In this document: positions 44,558 to 53,757 of the stretch, in pieces
How the letters are laid out: the number at the start of each line of letters is the position of its first letter
How positions within the stretch are numbered: the stretch's first letter is position 1
NCBI GenBank assembly: GCA_036936605.1
Contig: JAUPFV010000003.1
Location: 149,142,997 to 149,206,996, forward strand
Direction: 5' to 3'
DNA from: Limnanthes douglasii subsp. nivea
Taxonomy: Eukaryota > Streptophyta > Magnoliopsida > Brassicales > Limnanthaceae
Length of the DNA: 64,000 bases
Program-made: the position numbers and the translations under genes
Notes under the pieces: generated by a model
The model's input: only the letters and a program-made list of their open reading frames with translations
Database searches by the model: none
Told to the model about the DNA's origin: nothing

Positions 44558-47142
44558 AAAGGTCTTGTTAACCAATCTTTGGTAAGTTGCTCTTGCGTTT
44601 TTCAATCCGAACGGCATAACCTTATAACAATATAAGCCTCGGCCCGTGATAAATGTTGGGCTTTCCTGATCCGTTGGGTGCAACTTGATTTGATTGTATC
44701 CTGCATATGCATCCATAAAGGAGAGTAATCTGTTTCCCAACGTGGAATCCACCAACTGGTCAATTCTCGGCATCTGGAAGGGATCCTTTGGGCATGCTGG
44801 ATTAAGGTCGGTAAAGTCCACACACATCCTCCACTTCCCGTTCTTCTTCTTGACCAATACGGGATTGGACGTCCAGAGTGGGTAACTTGATTCTTTGATG
44901 TGCCCGATGTTGAGCATTCTTTCAACCTCTCTTAGAATGATTTCTGCCTTTTCTGGGGAAAAGGCCCGACACTTTTGTGAGATGGGTCTGACGTTTTTAT
45001 TGATGGTTAGCTTGTGAATTACATGGTTCTCTGGGACTCTGGTCACGTCCTTCTAGCATCAAGCGAACAAATTCAAATTTTCCTGTAGAAACAATACGAA
45101 TTATTTCTTGAATTCTTGTGACAATTTGATTCCTATTTGTAAAATTCTTCCTTCAGTAAATTGGTGTTTTTTGCATTCTTCGTCGGTGGTTAAAAACCTG
45201 GAAGCTTCCCTGGGATCGTCGATGGGTAGCGACCCCAAGGGAAGTCCCACTAATTGCTAGTCCCGCACTTGCTCCATCTCTTGATCCCTTTTTGGCGCTA
45301 AAGCCGCTCGGTAGCATTCTCTTGCCGCTTTCTGGCTGCTTCGCATTACCCCCACATTGTTCCCGACCATGTATTTCAAGCATTGGTGAACAATGGACGT
45401 TACCGCGTGCATTCGTGACAGCCATGACCTTCCAAAGATTGTATTATGGGAGGCTAGTGCGTCTACCACGACGAATAAAATGGTGACCTCCTTCTTGAAT
45501 GGCCCGCGGCCCAGCTGAACGATACCTTCAAGTTTGCCAACCATGTCCGCTGCTGAACCTGTGAAACCTACAATAGTTCGGTCCGAACGTGTAATTACCG
45601 GGGGAGCCCTGAACTTAGCGAATTTCGATGGAAAGATTATGTTGGCTGAGCTTCCGGTGTCGACGAGGATGCGTCGAACATCTTTTCCCGCAATGGTCGC
45701 CCCGATAACGACGACATCTTCATGAGGACCAGGTACTTCTCGCATGCCGTCGTCATCGAAATACAAAATCAGTGAAGGGATGCATTTTGAATGGGGATAG
45801 GGTCGAGCTTCTAACTGAGTAGTCAGGTTCACAATATGTCGCTTTCGGGAGGAGTGCGTGATTCCTGCCATAGAATCACCCCCAAAAATAGTCAATGATT
45901 CAAAAAATTGACAAAGGTTTTTTACATTCCTGTTACTTTCCGCAGCTTCTTATTCGATGACACCGATGAGGTTACGATTGACATCTGGATCGAGATATTC
46001 GACGGAGATATCAAAAGTGTCGGTCACTTCGGAAATCGCCATTGTTGTCTCGGGCTTCTGTATTGTCACGATTTCTTTCGAAGCTGCGCCCTGCTGCGCT
46101 TTCTTTTTCACATACTCGAGTAGGTTTTCGTGCTCTATCAGCATCTGTATCTCCTTTTTGAGAGCGATACAATCCTTAGTATCGTGTCCCACGTCTTCAT
46201 GGTATCGACAGTATCGGTTTTTCCTGTGCTCCCGAGGGGTTGGTATGGGGAAAAGCCTCTGATACATCCCGCTCTTCTTAGTCTTTTCATAGATTGACGG
46301 CACGCATTCTGTCAAATCAGCGAAGTAAGAAGGTCGGATCCACTTGTTGGACATGGGTCGCGAAACCACTTGGTTCGTCTGCTTTTCTTTTTGGCCCTGG
46401 GAAGCCGGGGGCTTGACTGGTAAGGACTGGGTCGGTGGTATTGTACTGACTGGCTGGACTTGCTGAGCATAGCTAGATTGAGCACCCTGTTTTATAGCAG
46501 CCGATGCTTGCGTGCTTTACTAAATTTGCGCAGCCAATTCAGACGCCTCGGTTTCTTCTATCAATATCTGATTTTCCACCTGAACTATAAGGGCGGAAAA
46601 AGTAAAAGGTGCTTTTGAGTGACCACTTGCTTCATCGGTCCTGAAAGCAACCCTAAGCGATATGATATTAGAGCGACGTACTCTTCACAATGATCCAGGT
46701 CGGTCTTAGAATCAATAAAACGCCTGGTGTAATCCCAGAGGCTTTCTCCCAGTCTTTGTTTACATTTGACGGTCGTATCACCGTTGGCTCGGAAACTTTT
46801 GCTTCCCACAAAGTGCTGACGGAACATCATCCAGAACATCCCAAAGTTTTTAATACAAACCTGTGGTAGGTGGTTGTACCAGTTAGACGCCCGATCCTTG
46901 AAAGTCATCGAGAACGCCCGGCATAATAACTTACCGTCATTATCAAACCTCAACATAAAGTTCTTGAAGGCTTCCAAATTGTTATCCAGATCCCTCTTAC
47001 CATCATACTTTTCCAATTTCGAAATGTCAAACCTTTTCGGGAGATTTCCCGACAATATTTCGTCGGACAATGGTGAAGCTCTCCAATTCATTCCGAATCC
47101 GAACGATCCGCCTCCAAGCCCCTCAGTCTGAATCCCATACAA
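44558..47142 (-). pseudogene. D gag, protease and proximal RT
   Basis: Gag capsid core at 47142-46600 (NLPKRFDISKLEKYDGKRD, AFSMTFKDRASNWYNHLP, FRQHFVGSKSF). The knuckle-like CRYHEDVGHDTKDC is near 46190. Protease at 45895-45260 has LVDTGSSANIIF. The frame stops at TAG 45257-45259 and continues into RT, where stops occur near 45053-45060. RT blocks SNPVLVKKKNGKWRMCVDFT, SFMDAYAGYNQIKLHPTDQE and [20 protein letters not shown] end exactly at the AAAGG where B is inserted. Another frame change lies near 46600. Confidence 0.88.
45251..45259 (-). other. D gag-pro stop with TMV-type readthrough context (UAG CAA UUA)
   Basis: Minus strand: codons for EQVRD, then TAG (45257-45259), CAA and TTA, followed in frame by VGLPLGS. 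This fits the UAG CAR YYA readthrough consensus known from tobamoviruses. Confidence 0.6.
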
Positions 47143-47578
47143 ACCTCCATCTCCCGGGTTGATGAACTGGCTACTGACCTGATACCCTTAGGTCTGGCTA
47201 TTTGATGGTTGCCACTAGACCTGGGGTAGTACTACCCGCTCCTCTGTGCTGCCCGTCAGCATCTCTTCTTTCTCGAACGACACTGGTGTTCTATTCTCAG
47301 TGCTACCCTTCTTGAACTTAGGAGAGTCAAAACGGGGCGCCCTATTCCGTCAGGAATTTCTCTTCTGCGCGCGTTTGTTTAGCATTTCCTTACGTCGGTA
47401 CTCTCTTCGCGACAAGTCATCCAAAATATAATCGGCGGAGATTCCCCGGTTATCCTTTTGGTATTGCTCTGCTCTTCCATCCTGCCTACCTTCTGCGAGA
47501 GACTCCCCGGTTATCCTTTTAGCATTTCCTTACAATTAACTCCTTCTCTAATAAGATCTGCGAATTACTCCCTAATCA
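47143..47578 (-). repeat. D gag 5' region and truncated 5' LTR (LTR part 47530-47578)
   Basis: The last 49 bases match the end of the D 3' LTR (ACAATTAACTCCTTCTCTAA, then CGAATTACTCCCT). The rest is the start of gag (EYRRKEMLNKRAQKR near 47380 on minus). CCCCGGTTATCCTTTT is present twice (about 47443 and 47506), next to the LTR stub. A deletion removed about 280 bases of LTR and the primer-binding site. Confidence 0.7.
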
Positions 47579-47583
47579 ATGTG

Positions 47584-48520
47584 GACACGTCATTAAAACC
47601 TCTCAGTGCCACCAGGGTAGGAAAGAGTGTGTCTCCGGATATTATATCAAAACATTAACTAATATACACTGTTTTTAACAATCATTCCGGATACAGCCTC
47701 AAGTGCTCGATTTTTTATGGTTTTCGAAGAGGGTTATCTTCTTGATATGTCAGTCGATAAATTCCAGAACCTTAAAGCCCTTCCCAATATGTCCCTAACT
47801 TCTCAAACCATTTATCTTTACCCCCACCTTAAATTCTCGTTGTCAAATTTGGGATTCATACTGTATTCTCATTAGAGTATGATAATTGAGGGATCTTAGA
47901 TGCGTCATTGTTCACTTTTCTCAATTAAATATAGTCTGGCTGTTTCAGCTTTATTGGGGCCCGCTTCAGAGTAGTTTTCTATTCAAAAATATTAGAGGAT
48001 GGCCTTGGTTGGGGTTAGCCCATCCATCCTATAAACCAATGAAAAAAAGAGATTCTTGAGTTGTAGATATCTATGGTTGAAAGTTTTGAACCTGTTGATA
48101 AATCAGGGCTGAAGATTGTAAGCACTATCTTGGGAAAAAGACAGAGCTTACAGTTTTTAGCCCTATTTTACCATTTTGATAGAACTTGATGGAAGCTGAT
48201 TGTACCATTATAGAGCATTGTCTTTGAAATTTTAGGAAAAAGCTCGACACAACAAGTTATTAGCATCGTCATAATTCATCATAATGTTGTTAAACTACTT
48301 TAGATGATTATCTGGATCTTTATTCTCACTGAACTTTTCTATTTCGGATATATCAAATCGCTTTAGTAGGTGTCCCAAAAACAATTTAGCAGATGGTGAA
48401 GATTGTCTCCAGTTATGCACTTGACTATACTGGTGGCCATCATTAATTGTTCCTTGAAAAAAATCTGTTCAGATGGAACCACAAATAAATTGTTTACATG
48501 GTAATAAAAAACGTTGGTTC
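47584..48520 (-). pseudogene. G integrase C-terminus and gag remnants
   Basis: 47590-47960 aligns with the ends of the D, B and F integrase regions, including the plus-strand words CCACCAGGGTAGGAAAGAGT and CTCATTAGAGTATGATAATT, which match the LMRSRY and YQTL region. 48180-48430 reads on minus as degenerate gag (LLKRFDISEIEKF, DPDNH, CRAFPKISKTML). Everything between the two is deleted. Confidence 0.55.
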
Positions 48521-50853
48521 CCGGGGCCCTTTTTCTAACAAATGTGGACCTTCACAAATTTGTACCACAGTTTGCTATTGTATGACCTTTCCCTCAATTC
48601 TCATTCTATATATTCTCCCATTCTATATATTCTCTTAAGAGTACCCGACATATTTGAAGAGTCGTGTAGTTTTTTCGAATCTCGTTTCTGCTTTAGACTT
48701 TGATATCGACTTGTGTGCCTATTTGAATAATACCTACCACAATAATTTATCCTTTTTTGTGACGGGGATGTGGATTCGAAAAAGAATAGAGCAATGCTTA
48801 GAAAAAGTAGTTGGTTAATAAAATATTTATTAACTTCTCCGAGTTTAATTTTTTTATACGGGTTTCGATTTCTATGGACTTATCTTATTAATAAACTCAT
48901 ACCCAAACCATATCAATATAATATTAATTTATTAAAATTAAATATATATTTTTTATTAAATAAACTTTTATGGACTTATCCTATTAATAAACTCATACAT
49001 ACACATGGTCATGTGAATATAATATTAATTTATTAAGATTAAATATATACATTCTTTATTAGATAAAATACTTTCAATATCCATAAATATTACATATATT
49101 TATTTTTACGAAATAAAAGTAAGGATCGAGTTTAACATTTAATTTTACACTTATTTCACATTTAAAGTTTTTTAGTTTCATATTTAAAGTTGATATTTTC
49201 AAAAATCAAATTTAACATTTTCATATTTACCCTCTTTTTGTATTTAAGGTTTACCTATAATTTGTATTTAACATTTAAGTATAATATATATTTTTGTAGA
49301 AATATAGAAAAAACAAAAATATAAAAACAAAATGATGAACTTTCATCCGTTTTAAGTTCTTCTTCAAATTCTGGAAAAAAGAGCGTTCATCGGTTTAAGC
49401 TTTTTTCAAACTTGGAAAAAGAGCTCTCATTGGTTTCAGTTTTTTTTAACTACGGAAAATATATAAGATTATTGGACTTTGATACTAAGAAAACAACAAC
49501 GTATCTACTGCTAGAATATCTAATATAACCAACAGGTCTATTCAACTATCAAATGAAAATAAACTTCCTTTACTGTTTTGGAATGCCATACAACTATTCC
49601 AAATTTATTATATCTTCTGAGCTACCAAAATTTGAATTCTCCTTGTACTTCGTGCCACCACCATCTACCCAAATCTGAATTCTCTTCTCTTTGTACTTCA
49701 TGCCAGCACCATCAGCACTAAAAGAAATCTCCACCTGGTGTGAAATTTATAGTCATTTTATGTGTTCTTAAAAAAAATCTCCAAAACAAAAGAAAGAACT
49801 CTGCTGACTTTCCCTTAGTTCCCCACCTATTTTCTCTTAAATCCTCCCTGTAAACAATACAATAACCTTAACATATATCAACATCTTGTAAAAGTTACTT
49901 GATAATATCCATATTTTGTAAAAGTTTCACGTATCAGCATTTTGATAAACTATAATATGAAAAATTAAGAAAAAATTCAAACCATATCCGGTAGAATTCG
50001 TTCTTCATATTTTCACTTATCAAAAGCTGATACGCGTTACTCATACAAAATTTTCAACAAGATGAAAAAGTAAGAATAACTTAGAAAAAAGATTCTTCTA
50101 GTATATAAGATGGAAGTAGAAATTGAACAACTAAATATTAAAAGAGAAAATCATATGGTCTAGGGTGATATGGAATTTGGAGAAGAATGGGGCATTTATA
50201 GCAAATGTTCTTATAAAAGGTACATAAGTATTAACGACTAAGGTTTACAGGTGTGTTGCTGCATGCAAAACTATTGACATGTGTTGAAGCTGAAAATGAT
50301 ATACATCTAGCACGTGTTGTGTGAACGTTCCAAGTTGGTTCAGTGAACCTAGACGCAAAGGAGTATATACGCAATTGAAATTCTATGCAACCGATATATA
50401 TAAAATAATTTAAATTGTAATTCCATATATATATATCATAAAAAAAGATTAATTTAAATACATTAAATCTAATATATTAGATATATTTAGATATTTGTAT
50501 GTTGAATTTGATCCTGGAGACCGTCGCAAAATATAAGTCCTTTTAGAAAATTATTTGTATCTTATTATAAATCGTTTTAGAATTTTAATGTAAATTTTAT
50601 TATTATTTATTGATGGTTTTTTTCCAATTTTTATAAAAACGAGAAGTATTTAATATCTGTATATAGTTTTAAAACGATTTATATAATGAAACGAAGGAAT
50701 AAATTAGTATAGATATGTAATAGCTTACTACGAGTGAGTGGTTTTCAACATATATTGATAATCATTTAAGAAAATTTTAAAGCATAATTTTTAAAATTAA
50801 AATGTTAAATAAAATAAAGTAATATCAATGAAATAAAATAATATTTTTACTAT
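48521..50853. other. AT-rich non-coding stretch left of element A
   Basis: Very AT-rich, with TTTAACATTT-type words around 49130-49290 and no coding frame. Part may be the 5' LTR or leader of G. A 96-bp duplication lies within it. Confidence 0.4.
48873..49064. repeat. 96-bp tandem duplication
   Basis: TATGGACTTATCTTATTAAT at 48873 recurs with one change at 48969. The following AATAAACTCATAC and ATAATATTAATTTATTAA words are also duplicated. Confidence 0.8.
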
Positions 50854-51335
50854 TGATGAGTCCGAATTCAGAATGCTCCCCGTAAGGGCAGACCAATGTA
50901 AATCTCTCCGAAAACCGGACAGACACTAAGAACTTAAATCGGACAGGATTTTTTGGACCGGACAGATGACTTCGAAAACTGTGAGCCTAAGGCAGTTCGA
51001 ACTATGACTAAAGTACTAAAAAACCTAAACACTTTCTGACTAAGCTACCTGCCCACTTACTTAAAACTCATGGGTCTTTAAACATGACCCGGGTCCATTA
51101 AACATGACCCGAAAGCCCATAAGGGCCCAAATAACATACTATAAATACTCAACCACCAGCATTAACTTCTGGTAATGAAAATTAACTGCGGCCAAGCTGC
51201 TTAATTCTCTCTCCGCCTTGAAACACCCTTACACCACCTTGAAACACCCTTACACCACCTTGAAACACCCCTACACCACCTTAAAACTCCAATTGAAATT
51301 ACTAGCCTACCGCCAGGCTATTTTTATCCTCATCA
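50854..51335 (+). repeat. A 5' LTR (482 bp)
   Basis: Carries a TATA-like TATAAATA near 51141 and three 21-bp minisatellite units (CCTTGAAACACCCTTACAC) starting near 51216. Ends TATCCTCATCA. Confidence 0.95.
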
Positions 51336-51338
51336 AAT

Positions 51339-51356
51339 TGGCGACCACAGTGGGAG
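51339..51356 (+). other. A primer-binding site
   Basis: TGGCGACCACAGTGGGAG starts three bases after the LTR. TGG at its start fits the CCA end of a tRNA. I do not name the tRNA. Confidence 0.6.
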
Positions 51357-51408
51357 ACGACGGTGCCTGAATCAAGTATTCGAAACCAAGCAAAGAAATT
51401 CTGTCCGA

Positions 51409-53751
51409 ATGAATCCGGATAATCCAGAGCTTCCACCAGCTTTGCTCGAAGTGGTGGAAGAAAACGATGAGTATACTGTCCAAGAACGCGACAGGTTAAA
51501 TCTTGAAATAGAAGCTCTGAGGGCTGAAAAGGCCAAAATGGGTGTGAAAGAAAAATCCAAGGCCTCGGTTGTTCATCACACCGATAACCCCAGAGAGCAT
51601 GAGGTTTCCAAAACTCATGTGAGCACCAAAAAGACTCGTGCTAGCTCTAAAAAGTCTCACCGGTCCAAGCCTGTGGAGAGTTCTGACTCGAGTTCAGAGT
51701 CTTCGGACAGCTCTTCGGACAGTGAGGGAAATGAAAAATCCTTGTCCTCTAGCAGTGATGAGGGTCGAACCAAGAAGAAACAAAAGCAAGTTAAGAAATA
51801 TTCAAGAAAAAGAGATCACCATGGAAGAATGAAAAGGCATATTGGAAAAGGGTCATCTCACAACCGGAGGCATGTAGATCGGATGCTGATGGATCCTTTT
51901 GCCTTCCATGATGAGCCAGGTATCTTTGCAACTCCTAATGAGGATACTGTGTTCAGTCGTGGAAGGAATTGGAGGCAATCTCCATTGTCTTCTAAAATTC
52001 TGTCCGGGAACCTCCCCAAGAGGTTTGACAGTACCAAGATGGAGAAGTACGATGGCAGTACTGATCCGGACAATCATCTGGAGCAATTCAAGAACTTCAT
52101 GATGAACTTTGATGATGATGATAAACTACTCTGTAGGGCATTCTCCCAATCCTTCACGGGGAGTGCTCTGAAATGGTACAACAGCCTGCCTCAGGGTTGT
52201 ATCAAAGACTTTGATACTTTTTGGGTGGCCTTTCGAAGGCAGTTTGTGGGGAGTAAGGAGCTGAAGGGTAATGGAGATACCATAATCCATTGTGCCCAGG
52301 AGCCAAATGAGTCGTTAAAGGAGTACATAAGTCGTTTTGTGAACACAAAAAATGGGTTGGCTGATTGCTTTGAACAGGTGGAAATAGCATCCCTAAGACA
52401 AGATTTAAACCCAGGCAACCTGGCTGATTCGGTAACCAGGAAGAAAGCCATGACCTGGGGAGGATTGCTAAATCAAGTTGGCAAGCAAATAAATGTTGAT
52501 GAAACAAAAAAGACCAGGGTGCACAGACAGGTGAGATCCACCCCGGTGGCACCAACTCCAAATCAAAACCAATCCGGGAATAAAGCCAGAGAAACCGGAC
52601 ATGGGTATGGTAGGGGAAAAGCTCAGTCTCAACCAGCTGCTCCTGCTCAAAGTCAACAGTCTAGAAACAAAAGAGGGCCATGGGTCCAACCAGAGTGGTT
52701 TGCAGAACTCAAAGAAAGTGTGGCAACCATTTTCGATAAAACAAAAGATGAGGTACACTACCGGAGACCAGCAACCTTGCAGTCTCCCCGAGAGCATCGT
52801 AACAACTCCTTTTGCCAATACCACAATGATATTGGCCATACCACTGATGATTGCATAGCATTGAAACAAGAGGTACAAAACTTGATTGAAAGGGGAAAGT
52901 TGGGTGCATACGTTAAAAGAAGAGGAGGCAACAGGCCTGACAACACTCATTGGGTTGGTCCGGGTAATGCTGCCCCGGAGGGGGCTATGGTAATAGTTGA
53001 AAGGTTTGATGTGGAATCTGAATACTTGGATCCTGATCCAACACGAAATAAGGTGGGTGCCATAGAGGAGTATTCTAAGACAGTCTCCGGGCTCATTAAA
53101 TTCTTCTCGTCACTGACGATTTTCGGAGGGGACACAATGACTGCTCCTACTGCTTCTTCAAGAAAGAGGCATGTTCATAATTTAGCCTCCCAGCTAGAAG
53201 GAGGCATGACATCCTATCAATCTCCAAACTCATTCCCATTCATAGTCTTCGATGAGGATGATTTGAGAGATATTGCTGGCCCTCATGAGGATGCTGTTGT
53301 CATAGGAGCATCTATAGGGGGCAATGAGATAAGGCGAAATTTGGTGGATACTGGAAGCTCTGCCAATATCCTTTTTCTAAACACTTACAAGAAAATGAAA
53401 AATCCAGTTGTGATTCAAAAGTCGGACATGTCAATCGTGGGCTTCACGAGCAGCTCAGCTGATGTGATCGGGGAGTTTGAAGAAGAAGTGTTACTGGGCA
53501 GGGGCCCTTTCAAGAAAATGGTTAGAATACTCTTCATTGTGGTGGATTGTCCCACTTGCTATAATGCTATTTTAGGGAGATCTTGGCTCTCTAGAATGCA
53601 TGCGGTGGCTTCGACAGTCCACCAGTGTTTAAAATATGCTGTTCAGGGACAGGTTGGGGTTGTCCGGAGCAGCCAAAAGATTGCAAGAGAATGCTATGCC
53701 GCTGCTTTGGCTCCACGAACGCTGGGGGCAGTCCGTATAAATGATCAATAG
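51409..53751 (+). CDS. A gag-protease polyprotein, intact 780-residue ORF
   Basis: From ATG 51409 to TAG 53749-53751. The N-terminal 150 residues are charged and Ser-rich. The capsid core spans about 195-340 (LPKRFDSTKMEKYDG, AFSQSFTGSALKWYNSLPQ, EPNESLKEYISRFVNTKN). A knuckle-like CQYHNDIGHTTDDC is near residue 470. The aspartic protease motif LVDTGSSANILF has its Asp at residue 647. The polyprotein builds the virus-like particle and processes it. There is no stop before the end, unlike pol, so this could still be translated. It is separated from pol only by the TAG, in the same frame. Similar ORFs in B, D and F are broken. Confidence 0.92.
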   Translation: MNPDNPELPPALLEVVEENDEYTVQERDRLNLEIEALRAEKAKMGVKEKSKASVVHHTDNPREHEVSKTHVSTKKTRASSKKSHRSKPVESSDSSSESSDSSSDSEGNEKSLSSSSDEGRTKKKQKQVKKYSRKRDHHGRMKRHIGKGSSHNRRHVDRMLMDPFAFHDEPGIFATPNEDTVFSRGRNWRQSPLSSKILSGNLPKRFDSTKMEKYDGSTDPDNHLEQFKNFMMNFDDDDKLLCRAFSQSFTGSALKWYNSLPQGCIKDFDTFWVAFRRQFVGSKELKGNGDTIIHCAQEPNESLKEYISRFVNTKNGLADCFEQVEIASLRQDLNPGNLADSVTRKKAMTWGGLLNQVGKQINVDETKKTRVHRQVRSTPVAPTPNQNQSGNKARETGHGYGRGKAQSQPAAPAQSQQSRNKRGPWVQPEWFAELKESVATIFDKTKDEVHYRRPATLQSPREHRNNSFCQYHNDIGHTTDDCIALKQEVQNLIERGKLGAYVKRRGGNRPDNTHWVGPGNAAPEGAMVIVERFDVESEYLDPDPTRNKVGAIEEYSKTVSGLIKFFSSLTIFGGDTMTAPTASSRKRHVHNLASQLEGGMTSYQSPNSFPFIVFDEDDLRDIAGPHEDAVVIGASIGGNEIRRNLVDTGSSANILFLNTYKKMKNPVVIQKSDMSIVGFTSSSADVIGEFEEEVLLGRGPFKKMVRILFIVVDCPTCYNAILGRSWLSRMHAVASTVHQCLKYAVQGQVGVVRSSQKIARECYAAALAPRTLGAVRINDQ

Positions 53752-53757
53752 CAGTTT
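53749..53757 (+). other. A gag-pro stop with readthrough-like context (UAG CAG UUU)
   Basis: CAA TAG CAG TTT: the stop is followed in frame by CAG and then pol. The CAA before and CAR after resemble the tobamovirus context. Confidence 0.55.

Larger units (their letters stand above)
28256..47578 (-). mobile_element. Gypsy element D, inserted in G, interrupted by B
   Basis: Bounded by ATGTG at 28251-28255 and 47579-47583. The left LTR is complete (28256-28585); the right LTR is reduced to its last 49 bases. The order is 3' LTR, accessory gene (+), tandem repeats, integrase, RNaseH, RT (all -), element B, rest of RT, protease, gag, leader. Removing B joins RT exactly. The flanking G sequence is the region between its accessory-gene repeats and its integrase end. 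Confidence 0.88.
14515..48660 (-). mobile_element. Old gypsy element G, split by insertions F and D
   Basis: Three separate pieces fit one element in the same order as the others. They are accessory-gene 5' half (14515-15751), accessory-gene 3' half plus tandem repeats (26292-28255), and integrase C-terminal and gag remnants on the minus strand (47584-48520). The first gap is filled by F and the second by D, each with target-site duplications at the junction. G is heavily mutated, lacks recognisable protease, RT and RNaseH, and its LTRs are not resolved; both outer limits are approximate. Confidence 0.6.

Noticed and set aside
45251..45259. TMV-like UAG CAA UUA as a trace of an integrated plant virus
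   Set aside because: It sits in a gypsy gag-pol frame with protease before and RT after; only the stop context is similar.
50849..50853. Treating the A flanks (ACTAT and ACTAA) as evidence against a single insertion
   Set aside because: One mismatch in five bases with otherwise perfect LTR ends, PBS and PPT is best explained by a point mutation after insertion.
52191..52950. Several minus-strand ORFs opposite gag
   Set aside because: They are shadows of the intact gag-protease frame; no splice signals or promoter were seen.
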